From a virus: DNA of 28,078 nucleotides. Shown in pieces: positions 1 to 9,299 of the stretch (positions within the stretch are counted from its first letter, which is position 1; the number at the start of each line of letters is the position of its first letter). The notes beneath the pieces were generated by a model, which had not been told where the DNA came from, searched no databases, and was given only the letters and a program-made list of their open reading frames with translations. Location of the stretch: the IMG/VR virus record IMGVR_UViG_3300001450_007678, positions 29,963 through 58,040 of that record. One strand, written 5' to 3'. Position numbers and translations under genes: made by a program.

Positions 1-710
1 AATTGATATTGACTAAATAAACTTTGATTATTTGTTCCTAAGTTGTTCATGTTTAAACCTGTAAACCTTTGTTGAAAATTTGGAGAGCCGTAGTTTTGAC
101 TTCCTTGAAATTTTTGTTGAAAGTTCAAGTTACTCATATCAGTTCCCGCTCCTTGTTCTTTTGTAAACAATGGAGTAAACTCTTGAGCAGCCATACCGCC
201 TAGTTTTACTGTGCTGTTAATTCCTTGTTGTATCATTTTTTGACGAGTCGCTGACGCGTCTGCCGCTCTATCTACATTCCCTTGATATTGTCCTAAATCT
301 AAGTTTACTTTAGCATCTCTCAAAGCCATCTCTTCTTCAACTGTTGCTTTTTCTAAATCTTGCATAGCGCCAATTTGAGTATTTTGAATCTTTTCTTCTT
401 GTGCTTGAGAAGCTTGAAGAACTTTTCCTGCAGTTGCCGCACCTCCTCTTTCGTCACCCTCTACTGCTTGTTGCATTTGTGCTGCTGATTGTATTTGGTT
501 TTGTTCTCTTGCTTTATTATAAGGCTCCATGGATAAACTTAATTCTTCCATGTAGTTAGTCTCAAGTTTACCCCTTGCATCTTTCATAAATTTAGACGCA
601 TCTCGTTCTGCTTTTGCTTGTATTTTTTTCTGCTTATTAGCTTGAATAAAACTACTCCCTGCACTTACAGCTGCACCTGCTGCCATTACTATTGTTGTTG
701 CTGCCGCCAT
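1..710 (-). CDS. Probable internal virion/DNA-ejection protein, partial (3' end outside window)
   Basis: The reading frame opens at the ATG at 710 and stays open for 236 codons to the window edge, so the C-terminus is missing. Residues 1-20 are a small-residue, Ala-rich helix (MAAATTIVMAAGAAVSAG). A long charged helical stretch rich in Lys, Gln, Glu and Ala follows to about residue 150, then a Gln/Asn/Phe-rich low-complexity tail with repeated FQQ(K/R)F and NN segments. A hydrophobic N-terminus, long helix and Gln-rich tail are usual in podovirus proteins that are packed inside the capsid and ejected with DNA. The gene starts one base after the stop of the GNAT-like gene (TAATATG). The role is inferred from composition and position at the end of the tail block; a tail-associated coiled-coil protein is the alternative. 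Confidence 0.6.
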   Translation of the reverse strand, partial: MAAATTIVMAAGAAVSAGSSFIQANKQKKIQAKAERDASKFMKDARGKLETNYMEELSLSMEPYNKAREQNQIQSAAQMQQAVEGDERGGAATAGKVLQASQAQEEKIQNTQIGAMQDLEKATVEEEMALRDAKVNLDLGQYQGNVDRAADASATRQKMIQQGINSTVKLGGMAAQEFTPLFTKEQGAGTDMSNLNFQQKFQGSQNYGSPNFQQRFTGLNMNNLGTNNQSLFSQYQ

Positions 711-711
711 A

Positions 712-1122
712 TTAATATACTTTTATCATTTCTTGAGTGTATTGGTCTCCTGCATTATAACCAAGTTTCTCATAAGTTTTTATTAAGTTTTTATGCCTTA
801 ATAAAGCATAACTATATTTATTGTCTTGCTTTTTACAAATCTCTCCTAAAGTTAAAATCAAAAGCTCTAAAGCTTTTTTTCTTCTTACAGGGTGTCGATA
901 TTCTTTATTAGATATTATCCAATCTACCCACCCCACTCTTGAATTTGTATTGTAAACAAAACCTGCGCATACAGGAGTGTTTTTATCCCATACCATTAAA
1001 CCTCCCGTACCATTTTCAGGTAAAAAATCTCTCTTCGGAGGAGTCCATTCCCATTGTTTCCACCACGGAACTAAAATATTATCATAGTCCTCGTGTTGTA
1101 GTGGTGTTAAATTTAATTCCAT
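712..1122 (-). CDS. GNAT-fold acyltransferase-like phage protein
   Basis: This 136-residue protein has the outline of a small GNAT acetyltransferase: a central strand with VCAGFVY (residues 51-57), a strand with GWVDWIIS (64-71), a helix with RRKKALELLILTL (80-92), and a C-terminal segment HKNLIKTYEKLGY (110-122) typical of the last GNAT helix. The acetyl-CoA loop is poor: the expected Q/RxxGxxG is replaced by YRHPVRRKK, so catalysis is doubtful. Phages often carry such proteins beside ejection proteins; T7 gp13 belongs to a GNAT-like phage family. Here the gene directly precedes the putative ejection gene, so a virion-assembly role is more likely than metabolism. A TAnnTTTG element ends eight bases before the ATG. 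Confidence 0.72.
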   Translation of the reverse strand: MELNLTPLQHEDYDNILVPWWKQWEWTPPKRDFLPENGTGGLMVWDKNTPVCAGFVYNTNSRVGWVDWIISNKEYRHPVRRKKALELLILTLGEICKKQDNKYSYALLRHKNLIKTYEKLGYNAGDQYTQEMIKVY

Positions 1123-1129
1123 TTCACTA

Positions 1130-1137
1130 CAAAGATA
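1130..1137 (-). promoter_or_regulatory. Promoter -7 element TATCTTTG before the GNAT-like gene
   Basis: The minus strand reads TATCTTTG, an exact match to the Bacteroidota -7 consensus TAnnTTTG. A T6 tract lies a few bases upstream (TTTTTTAC). Seven bases separate its final G from the ATG at 1122, so the transcript would start only a few bases before the start codon. No clear -33 TTG element was found. Confidence 0.6.
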
Positions 1138-1161
1138 GTAAAAAATAAAGATAAGTTTTTA

Positions 1162-2067
1162 TTATGGGTTGCTTTTCATAACCTCTGAGCCTATTGAAAA
1201 TAATTCTACAGCATTAGAAGTATTAATCGATAAAGTTATATCTGCGTAATCTCCTAATAAACCATAAGACTCTACTTGTTGGTCTTTTACAAAAAGCAAT
1301 AAAGAATCAGTAAAAAAAGTTGGAGGAACTATTGCGGTATTAATATCTATTTCTACCATAGGTTGACCTACAAAAGGTGAATCAGGTGGAACGGGAGGTG
1401 TAGCAGAGTAATCGGTATTAACACCTATAGCTGTTATAAATCCTGTGTTAAAAGCTAGACCAAGGGTTCCCCCTACTGCACTTTGAGTTATTGTATTATC
1501 ACCTACACTAACGATAGGATTGATAACAAATCCTAAAGGGAAATTTATTCTATACAAAGTACCCCCCAAAGATTCAACATCAGTTGCGACAAAAGTTCCA
1601 ACAGAGCCTACACTCCTTTGATTTACCGCTTCTCCTATTAAGGTTTGTAATAGTGTCACATTAACATTAGCCACTAAAGGAGCATCATAAATATAACTAA
1701 ACATGTGACCCTCTTTAGCTGAAGTCCATTCGCCGTCTCCTGTTGCATTAAAATTAGTAGTATGAGCATCAAATTCCATATTAGAAATTATAGATGTTCC
1801 CCAACCTACCCCCGGTGTTCCAACTAAATTTATACTTTTAAAAACTTTTGTTTCTAAACTTGATTCATTTATAACTGTTCTAACACTACTTGCATGTTGT
1901 GTTCCATAAAAATTAGCACGGTCATTATTAGAATTATGCCTCCATATATTGCCTCCATTAAAAGTGTATAAATAATTATTAGTTCCTTGTATCCACTCCG
2001 GTATAAAACTATAAAAAGACGGCCACCCTTGAACTCCTTTACTATATGTTAATGTATATTCTGCCAT
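1162..2067 (-). CDS. Tail structural protein, WPSFYS-domain type, 301 aa
   Basis: The first 60 residues carry a compact aromatic motif, SKGVQGWPSFYSFIPEW followed by NNYLYTFNGGNIWRHNS and FYGTQ. I associate this pattern with tail or surface proteins of marine Bacteroidota podoviruses, but only from memory. The rest is beta-rich and low in charge, with Gly/Asn/Thr turns (VGDNTITQSAVGGTLG) and a Pro stretch (TPPVPPDSP) near residue 235. There is no signal peptide, as expected for a virion protein made in the cytoplasm. The gene starts two bases after the stop of the preceding Cys-rich tail gene. A tail spike, plug or fibre-base protein is likely; receptor binding is possible but not shown. Confidence 0.6.
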   Translation of the reverse strand: MAEYTLTYSKGVQGWPSFYSFIPEWIQGTNNYLYTFNGGNIWRHNSNNDRANFYGTQHASSVRTVINESSLETKVFKSINLVGTPGVGWGTSIISNMEFDAHTTNFNATGDGEWTSAKEGHMFSYIYDAPLVANVNVTLLQTLIGEAVNQRSVGSVGTFVATDVESLGGTLYRINFPLGFVINPIVSVGDNTITQSAVGGTLGLAFNTGFITAIGVNTDYSATPPVPPDSPFVGQPMVEIDINTAIVPPTFFTDSLLLFVKDQQVESYGLLGDYADITLSINTSNAVELFSIGSEVMKSNP

Positions 2068-2069
2068 AA

Positions 2070-3413
2070 TTAATTATTACAAGGTATTATATTAGTTATT
2101 ACTCCATTGTCATCAACTTGTATTAAAGCAGAAGTGTCGCTAAATGAAGCTCCCCAATTAATCGCTCCATTATTTAATTTTAAAGTTTTATATGCGTTAG
2201 GACCTCCTGTTACTAAATTTACTTTATACCATTGATATTTAAATGTTCCCCCTTCATTTAATCTAAGACCCGTTCCTTGAGCATTAGTAAAAGCAAAAGA
2301 ATTTATAGCAAGAACTCCTTGGTTATACACATCATTGTTAAAGTTAACACCCCCAGGAGTATTAGCTCCTATACTTTCAGGAGTGTTCCATAAACTAATT
2401 TGATGAAGAGTGTTGGGGTAAACTCCCGGAGAACCATCTGTGCACGCAGGTGTAACCAAAGGGTCATTTGTCTCAGTTATTAAAGCACTCATTTCAAAAG
2501 GGGTTGGAACTTGAGGACATACTAATAAAAAATCAAAACCGGTAGTCGACCCCGCTCCGAACGGTGTTCCGGCAAATACTACATCAACATTTTGAGCGTA
2601 AAGACTAGTTTTTGTAACCGGAATAAAAAATACGCCCAAATTAGTTTCACAATCAGCTACTATAGTATTACTTTGACACGCTCCATATTGGTCTATACCT
2701 ATAACTCCCATTTGAGTTACATTTGGAAGCTGAGTACCACTTGTACCGCTATAACCTGAAATTTCACAAGTGAAACCGGTGCTAGTTGGAGTTGCGGGAA
2801 ACCCACCGGCAGCATCATCCCATTCATACACATCATAAGGAGGTGATGTAATTGGACTTCCCGCAGGGTAAGTAGCACAATCCCATTGAGCAGCACCACA
2901 AGCGGCAGAACCCGAAGCAATTCCCGGCCAAGTTAAATCGTAATCATAACCATCTCCCACATAAACTAAATAATCTTCTAACACTGTAGAACCACTAGTA
3001 TTATTATTACTAGCATATCCAAAAACTTGAGATGAACCTTCGGCAATTATTGTTCCTGAACCGGAAGGAAACCTTACGGCTATTGAATCAGGTACACCCA
3101 CAGGGTTTAGTCCTATTAAAGCTACACCTGCTCCTGTTCCTAAACCAACGGTTAATTTAAACATATCTCCCGCATTTCCGCCTTGGTCGTACGTTGCACC
3201 GCACGCTACACTTGGAGGAGCGCAACTAGGGCAATCTAATACAGGGCCTAAACTACACGTACTACTACCACTATTAGTTAAATATCTTTGAATTACTCCA
3301 TTAGAATAATATCCTGAAGGAGCACAAGTAATTAATGTGTTAGAAGTCCACACTCCTGATGCTGTAGAAAAAGTTTCTGAATTTATAAAATAAGGTCCAA
3401 ATTGTACTGCCAT
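2070..3413 (-). CDS. Cys-rich probable tail fibre/receptor-binding protein, 447 aa
   Basis: The protein is dominated by beta-prone, Gly/Ser/Thr/Asn-rich sequence and has at least twelve cysteines, several paired at short spacing (LDCPSCAPPSVACG near residues 60-75, ACGAAQWDC near 170). A block around residues 75-165, with YDQGGNAGDMFKLTV, PDSIAVRFP and DGYDYDLTW, looks like a compact beta-sandwich of the kind used for carbohydrate or surface binding. There is no signal peptide or membrane segment. It lies between the giant tail protein and the 301-residue tail protein. Receptor binding is inferred from context and composition. I do not recognise a named family. Confidence 0.55.
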   Translation of the reverse strand: MAVQFGPYFINSETFSTASGVWTSNTLITCAPSGYYSNGVIQRYLTNSGSSTCSLGPVLDCPSCAPPSVACGATYDQGGNAGDMFKLTVGLGTGAGVALIGLNPVGVPDSIAVRFPSGSGTIIAEGSSQVFGYASNNNTSGSTVLEDYLVYVGDGYDYDLTWPGIASGSAACGAAQWDCATYPAGSPITSPPYDVYEWDDAAGGFPATPTSTGFTCEISGYSGTSGTQLPNVTQMGVIGIDQYGACQSNTIVADCETNLGVFFIPVTKTSLYAQNVDVVFAGTPFGAGSTTGFDFLLVCPQVPTPFEMSALITETNDPLVTPACTDGSPGVYPNTLHQISLWNTPESIGANTPGGVNFNNDVYNQGVLAINSFAFTNAQGTGLRLNEGGTFKYQWYKVNLVTGGPNAYKTLKLNNGAINWGASFSDTSALIQVDDNGVITNIIPCNN

Positions 3414-3424
3414 AATATCTATAT

Positions 3425-6400
3425 TTAATTAATTATTACATCTGTTGTATTGCAATTACAAGCGTCTATTGATATGTCTACCAAAAATTCATATCCTATT
3501 AAAATTATAGGGTTTGGTGGACTTGCTGTTCCCAATACACATACAGTGTAATACTGTCCAGGTTGCAGTCCTATAGTTTGACTAACATTATTTATATCTA
3601 TATAAGAAAATGTTATTAAAGAAGTACCTCCAAATTGTGTAGCGGTAGTAAATAAAGTGTAAGTTGTGTTTTGTCCTACAGGACAAGCGCAATCACAACA
3701 TAATTCTTCTACAAGAGAAGGGTCTTCAGTTGCCGAAGGCATGTGACATAATTCTATTTCTTTAACTACTCTATAATCGTATACTAACCAAAGCTCATCA
3801 GTACCGGCAATTCCTGTTGGTGCAGGCATTGCTGCACTTACACTATTTGTTACAGCTGTTACAGTTGATTGTGGCGCATTTAAAGCAGGAAAAGTACTAT
3901 TTGCAATTACAGTAATAATATTTCCGTAAGTACATCCTAATCCAACAACGTTAGTAATCCTATAATATCCTAAACGATGATAAGTAGAATTAAAAACAAA
4001 ATCATCAGTTGCTAAAACTTGTGTTGATTTAATTGATAAAGTAGACCCGTCTGTTGGAAAAGGACCTTGCCCTTGAAATCCCGTTTCTGTTTCACAAACA
4101 GACGCAACAAAACTTCCATTAGGAGCAACAATACTATTTGGCATACTTAATAACTCATCAGGAGTAGCGCTATTATCCGGAAAAGTAGGAGAAACATAAC
4201 TTCCTTCTACGTATTGAATTTGGTCATGAACTCTTTGAGGGGAAGGTAAAGCATACTGTGGAGAGTTTATTACTAATCTTCTTATATTTAATGGTACAGG
4301 AACAACACAAAAAGCTACAAACGTTACTGTTAATAACGAAGCGCTTATTAAAGTTACTTGAGCCGTGCTAGGGCTTTGACTTCCTTTTACAAATGTAACA
4401 ATATTAGTAGCTGTACCGGAAAAAAATGAACCATCGTACGTTATTAAAATAACGTCCATTATTTCTACAGTTTCAAAAGTAACTGTTCCAACATCACTTC
4501 CAAATTCTACACAAAAATCAATTTGAGCCGTGTTAAATTGATAAGTATATGTGGCATCACAATTAACACAAGGGATATTAGAAGGTAATAGTATATCACT
4601 AGAGTTAACAACATACTCATTCATATAAGGGTCATACCCTCCTAATTTAATATCAGTAGGCTCTTGAATAAATAAATCTCTAAACCAACTTCTCATGCCA
4701 TACTCTGAAACAACTTCAAGTTGTTCACTAGTGTGAGACCCTCCTGATAGTTTTATTACCGCACCTCTTTTTGCATCTGTAAAATATTTATCATAACCAT
4801 ACTCTGCATAACTTTCAGGGTTTCTACTTATACCATATTCTTCTAACCTAGCAATTTGAGTTCCTAAAACTGTAGGTGTAGCTGTCACCGCACCTCCTCC
4901 TGTTGAGTCAGAAAGTAAGTTTTTTCCTGATAAAACATAAGATATTTTATCTTCTTGTAAAACTAATATATCACTTTTTCTTCCTACTAATTTTTGAGTA
5001 GGACCAAATGAATCTTCTAAAGGTTTAAAGTTAAGAAGACCTAAATTAAACTCATTTAATTTATTAATATTACTAAAGTCATTATAAACTCCACTATAAG
5101 TTAAATCAGCAAATCTATGAGCTCTTCCGTAATCTTGAGACGCTGTAGCTGTTACTCTGTTTCCTAACGCAAAAGAATCTCCTTTTACAGAGTCTCTAAT
5201 GGTATAACTTTCTCCTCCATTTCCAAAAGCAAAACAATTAAAATTACCTAATAAAACTTGAGCAGAAACACCTGTGGCTATATCTTGATTTACGTCACCC
5301 GCTGTTGTCCCGGATAAGTGATTACCATTAGCTCCTATACCATAATTATCAGCACCTTCATACCACACATCAGGGAGAGCTTGAGCAGGCATTGTTTCAA
5401 ATATTAATAAATTAACTGCTCTAAAAATAATAATTTCCCCTTCTACTTTAGACCTTTTCTTAGGTCTAGTTCCACATGCTTCCGTTCCTCTTACCAACAA
5501 TCTAATATTATTATCCCCTGCATCATCCATATACCATCGCCATCCATTAACACATTCAAAACCCCATCCATTTAAAGCATTATCATCTTCACCTGCACTT
5601 GTAAGCGCAGTGTTAGGATAATAATTATTTTCTATATCGCATTGGGTGTCGTTTCCAACAAAAGCATCACCTGTATTTTCTTCAATAATATCCCCTATAT
5701 TTTCTTCATTCCACCAATCTATTATATTATCGTACGTATCACCTACAAAAAAATCATCAGGCTCATAATCATAAGTTCTACGCTCACAAGCTTTTTTACC
5801 GCCACCCCATGACCCTCTTCTTTCAAACTTCATTCGTATTCTAACTCTTGTTCCTGCAGGCAATGGTAAAGGGTCTAAATAAGTACCTGTCGAACTATCA
5901 TAAGCATTAAAAGCTGCAGGTCCTAATTTTAAAACAGGAAAGCCTGAACCGCTCCTTGTTTTTGATTGCCAACCTGTTGTGGTTATAGCGTCCGGTGGCA
6001 CATTTAAATCGACTCCACTTGCTTTTATTTTCATATACACTCCTGCGGGCGCTGCTACTGAAGGACCTCCGGGGTCAGCAGGGTCAAAAGGAACTGTTAT
6101 AAAACCTGGTGGTTGTGCCTTTTTTTCTAATACTGTAACATATTTACATCCATTTATAGGTCCTGCCATATCTGACTTAACAATAAGACGTGTTCCTTCT
6201 TCAACTTTTCTTGAATTTTCTCCATCTAATAAAATGTAAGCATCTGCCGAGCCCGACTCTCTAAAAACAAGATTTGCAAAAATTGATTCATAAGTTGTTT
6301 TATCGGGTTTAATTACAAACTTGTAGCTTTGTGACCACCAAGGAGCAACTTGAGATGGAGGTATAGTAACTTGAATTCTATTTTGAATATCACTATAACT

Positions 6401-8374
6401 ACATCCAACATGAACCGAATTGTTTAAACTTGTAAATGCGGTAGTAGACCTTTTAAAAGCATCCATATAAACAATACCAACTTCGTAACCTCTGTTACTA
6501 TGTAAACTAGGAACAGCCGCAGGTGTAATAAAATTTGCAAGTAATTCTTCTGTAGGTGAGCCTGTATTACTTCCAATACTAAAAGCTAAAATCCACGCAA
6601 TATTAGTAGAAGTAGTATCAGTAGGTAATTGAGAATATCTAATAGCGGGAAATTGAAGTGTCATAACATTTCCCACAACTGTAGGGGTGATTCCTTGACC
6701 ACTTACAGTAATTCCATAGTCTGTTTTATACAAACCCATTGTGTCTCCAAAAGGAGGTGCAGCGGGGTTATAAGGAGATAGGGTAGTGTAAAAACCTAAA
6801 GGTACAGCAGAATTAAAGCGGTCAGTAAAAGTATTACCTGATTCGCAATTAGACATAGGTTGAGCACCTAACGTTCCTAGTGCTGCTAAAAAATTAGCAC
6901 TTGCAGCAAGGTCAGCCACCCCTCCAAAATCTGTAGGCAAAGTATATTCCCATTCTACATTTAATAAAAAAGGAGGGTTAGCGCTAAAAAATCCAGGAAT
7001 AGGGTTAGTTACAAGAGTACCTCCTTGACTTTGTTGTATATATCCAAATATTTGAATACCAATGTTTAATGTTGCTCCTGCTACCAAACCGGTGCTAACA
7101 GAACTAAAATCTAATTGTAAAGCAGCATTATTATTAGTTATAGGAGTTGTTCCAATTGTGTAAGATGCAGTTGTTCTAGTGGCAGCTGAATCTAAATCAA
7201 CTTCACCAATCTCCGTTTGAAGAAGGGTGCAATTGTAATCAATATTAGTAGGAAGAGCATCAGTGGTATCAGCGTTTTTTAAATCATAATTTTCTACATA
7301 ATTACCATACACTAGTCTATTCCCCATTAATGTTTGAGCTTTAGCAAATCTCGGGACGTTATCATATAATCTTAATATTTCAGAATCAGGCAATACAGTA
7401 AGAATTTTACTTGTATTAAACTGTCTACTTATATCTATATTATCTGCAAACAATCCTTCTTTTGTAATTCTTTCCATTACTTTTATTATACCATTGTCAT
7501 TGTCTTTCCATAACAACTCTATGCCTTTTACTAATGAGCTTCCTGTATTAAATGTTACAGTGGCTACATTTCTACTATTAATCATCCCTTCATTTAAAAA
7601 ACTTTGAGGACTAAAAGCAAATCGCTTTGGTATAAAAGCGGGGTCTGAAAATTGTGATGTAGCAGAAAATTCTCCATCTTCATATCTATATCTATAAGCA
7701 AACGAAATAAACCTTTCTTCTAAAAAATTAAATTCATCTGAACCTGAAGATAAAGAAACGGTCGGAGAATTATTTGGAGGTCTTACAATTACTCTAATTT
7801 CTTCGGCAGAAAAATTATCACTAGACACAATAACATTTGCAGAAATTGTTGGAGGAGCGTATCCTCTTCTAACATTTATACATCTAGGAGGATTTCTATT
7901 ATCCGTCCAAAACAATAAATCATCAACTAAATTACACCCTGTAATTAAAAATCTTTCATTAAAATTTAAAGTGCTCCTTGCGGAAGCTCCTTCTTGAACA
8001 CTAACCAAATGATAAGATATTTGACCGGTGTTTGCATTATATGAAAGAACTAAGTCTAAAATAGTAGTAATTAGGGGAGATGTTGCTCCTTGACCTGTAA
8101 ACGAAGGGTCATGAACAAACCAATAAATAGTTTCTGTTGCAGGGTCATCTATCGCTCCTATACACCTTGCTGCATTTGATAAAGCGGTATTGTTATAAGA
8201 AATAGTAGTAATCTGAGTATTTCCTCTTGTTATTTCAATAGAACCTACTTCAGAAGTTTCTGTAGAGCCTAAACGTAAATTTTGAGCATCTACATATTCT
8301 CCCGGTGGCAGTAAACGTTCGTCTACCGCCTTGTTCATTTTTCCTGCCGCAAAAGTTCTTTTAACTTGTACCAT
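3425..8374 (-). CDS. Giant tail hub/stabilisation-type protein, 1649 aa
   Basis: The N-terminus (VQVKRTFAAGKMNKAVDERL, then PPGEYVDAQNLRL and VGSIEITRGN) matches the opening of the long gp10/muzzle-type tail stabilisation proteins of crAss-like and marine podoviruses, as I remember them. Repeats of the FSDPAFIPKRFAF and YRYEDGEFSATSQF type near residues 230-255 fit a propeller-like tail nozzle. A segment near residues 1090-1180 (RAHRFADLTYSGVYNDFSNINK, shown in part) carries the tail-nozzle aromatic pattern. The last 100 residues form a separate beta domain that begins with a dense Cys cluster, CCDCAC (about 1559-1564), and ends near CNC. The start ATG overlaps the upstream stop (TAATG). The exact virion position is inferred. 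Confidence 0.65.
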   Translation of the reverse strand: MVQVKRTFAAGKMNKAVDERLLPPGEYVDAQNLRLGSTETSEVGSIEITRGNTQITTISYNNTALSNAARCIGAIDDPATETIYWFVHDPSFTGQGATSPLITTILDLVLSYNANTGQISYHLVSVQEGASARSTLNFNERFLITGCNLVDDLLFWTDNRNPPRCINVRRGYAPPTISANVIVSSDNFSAEEIRVIVRPPNNSPTVSLSSGSDEFNFLEERFISFAYRYRYEDGEFSATSQFSDPAFIPKRFAFSPQSFLNEGMINSRNVATVTFNTGSSLVKGIELLWKDNDNGIIKVMERITKEGLFADNIDISRQFNTSKILTVLPDSEILRLYDNVPRFAKAQTLMGNRLVYGNYVENYDLKNADTTDALPTNIDYNCTLLQTEIGEVDLDSAATRTTASYTIGTTPITNNNAALQLDFSSVSTGLVAGATLNIGIQIFGYIQQSQGGTLVTNPIPGFFSANPPFLLNVEWEYTLPTDFGGVADLAASANFLAALGTLGAQPMSNCESGNTFTDRFNSAVPLGFYTTLSPYNPAAPPFGDTMGLYKTDYGITVSGQGITPTVVGNVMTLQFPAIRYSQLPTDTTSTNIAWILAFSIGSNTGSPTEELLANFITPAAVPSLHSNRGYEVGIVYMDAFKRSTTAFTSLNNSVHVGCSYSDIQNRIQVTIPPSQVAPWWSQSYKFVIKPDKTTYESIFANLVFRESGSADAYILLDGENSRKVEEGTRLIVKSDMAGPINGCKYVTVLEKKAQPPGFITVPFDPADPGGPSVAAPAGVYMKIKASGVDLNVPPDAITTTGWQSKTRSGSGFPVLKLGPAAFNAYDSSTGTYLDPLPLPAGTRVRIRMKFERRGSWGGGKKACERRTYDYEPDDFFVGDTYDNIIDWWNEENIGDIIEENTGDAFVGNDTQCDIENNYYPNTALTSAGEDDNALNGWGFECVNGWRWYMDDAGDNNIRLLVRGTEACGTRPKKRSKVEGEIIIFRAVNLLIFETMPAQALPDVWYEGADNYGIGANGNHLSGTTAGDVNQDIATGVSAQVLLGNFNCFAFGNGGESYTIRDSVKGDSFALGNRVTATASQDYGRAHRFADLTYSGVYNDFSNINKLNEFNLGLLNFKPLEDSFGPTQKLVGRKSDILVLQEDKISYVLSGKNLLSDSTGGGAVTATPTVLGTQIARLEEYGISRNPESYAEYGYDKYFTDAKRGAVIKLSGGSHTSEQLEVVSEYGMRSWFRDLFIQEPTDIKLGGYDPYMNEYVVNSSDILLPSNIPCVNCDATYTYQFNTAQIDFCVEFGSDVGTVTFETVEIMDVILITYDGSFFSGTATNIVTFVKGSQSPSTAQVTLISASLLTVTFVAFCVVPVPLNIRRLVINSPQYALPSPQRVHDQIQYVEGSYVSPTFPDNSATPDELLSMPNSIVAPNGSFVASVCETETGFQGQGPFPTDGSTLSIKSTQVLATDDFVFNSTYHRLGYYRITNVVGLGCTYGNIITVIANSTFPALNAPQSTVTAVTNSVSAAMPAPTGIAGTDELWLVYDYRVVKEIELCHMPSATEDPSLVEELCCDCACPVGQNTTYTLFTTATQFGGTSLITFSYIDINNVSQTIGLQPGQYYTVCVLGTASPPNPIILIGYEFLVDISIDACNCNTTDVIIN

Positions 8375-9297
8375 TATTTAATCCATTTATCCCTTCCTCT
8401 TAAATTCATTAAGAGTCTTCCAGGATGTATGTTACTTAATCTTATTTTTGCATTTCTCAATAAAGCACTTTTGTTTTTTTTTGCTCTTGAAACAATGTAT
8501 TCTTGCACCCCAAACTTACTAGATAAAATAGCATAATTAATATACGCGTATATATAATCTTCAAATAATTTATTAACTGATATATTAGAATCTACACCCC
8601 CTTCCATTCCATCTGAAACGTATTCTAAAACACACTGTTGACCTATCATAGTTGAATTAAAATTAATTACACCTCCCTTTTTATCAATTCTAAAAGTTGG
8701 GTTACTATTAGCGGTTTCAGTGTTTAATCCAAATCGAGAACCAATAGTGTAGTCAAAATACCAATTACCTTCCCAATTATAACCTTCCTGTCCATTAAAA
8801 GGACTATTTTGATTTAAATAAATACTTTTTTTTGTTCCCGAAATTCTATCTAAATCTAAAGGAGAAAACTGAGGACTAAGTATATTGCCATCTTGGTCGT
8901 ATAGCCAATTACCATTATTGTCTTTTAAATAAGATAATGCCGTATTAGCTTGAATATTTTCTGTTAAAGGCATTAAGCATCCATTTTTATATAAAGATAT
9001 TCTCACCCAATTAACATAATCAGGAGGCATTATCATCAAAGCTTGCGCATTAATTTCTACTTGTAATATTTTTATTTCTCTAAAAGCATCATAGTTTAGC
9101 TCTTGTATACCACGTTTAGCATGAAATAAAACTTTATATCTTTCTTCACTTGAAACTAATGTGTCATTATCGTTGTAAATTAACATAAAATTATTAACCA
9201 CATCATAAAGACTAACAAACTGATACGAACCCCAATTCAAATCAGTTGGGACTGTACCATTGTTTTCATAATATTGTAAATTCGATATATATGTCAT
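8374..9297 (-). CDS. Tail tubular/adaptor protein (P22 gp4 or T7 gp11 type), 307 aa
   Basis: Residues 40-110 carry a helix pair with RYKVLFHAKRGIQELNYDA followed by a strand and the loop PPDYVNWVRISLY. This is the usual arrangement in the tail tubular/head-completion proteins that form the ring under the portal. The middle (residues 125-215) is aromatic and Asn-rich, with DNNGNWLYDQDGNIL and NWEGNWYFDY. The C-terminal 60 residues are helical and basic (SRAKKNKSALLRNAKIRLSN), consistent with portal or DNA contact. It lies between a second probable ring protein and the giant tail protein, and its stop shares a base with the next start (TAATG). The family is judged by motif pattern and genome position; I am fairly sure of the neck role. 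Confidence 0.65.
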   Translation of the reverse strand: MTYISNLQYYENNGTVPTDLNWGSYQFVSLYDVVNNFMLIYNDNDTLVSSEERYKVLFHAKRGIQELNYDAFREIKILQVEINAQALMIMPPDYVNWVRISLYKNGCLMPLTENIQANTALSYLKDNNGNWLYDQDGNILSPQFSPLDLDRISGTKKSIYLNQNSPFNGQEGYNWEGNWYFDYTIGSRFGLNTETANSNPTFRIDKKGGVINFNSTMIGQQCVLEYVSDGMEGGVDSNISVNKLFEDYIYAYINYAILSSKFGVQEYIVSRAKKNKSALLRNAKIRLSNIHPGRLLMNLRGRDKWIK

Positions 9298-9299
9298 AA

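Noticed and set aside
618-1148. Plus-strand ORFs of 97 and 69 codons
   Set aside because: They lie opposite the GNAT-like gene and the upstream region, have Cys/Tyr/Leu-heavy composition typical of reverse-strand reading of AT-rich DNA, and no plus-strand gene context exists in the window.
5979-6239. Plus-strand ORF inside the giant tail gene
   Set aside because: It is fully embedded opposite a recognised tail gene and has no start context or family signature.
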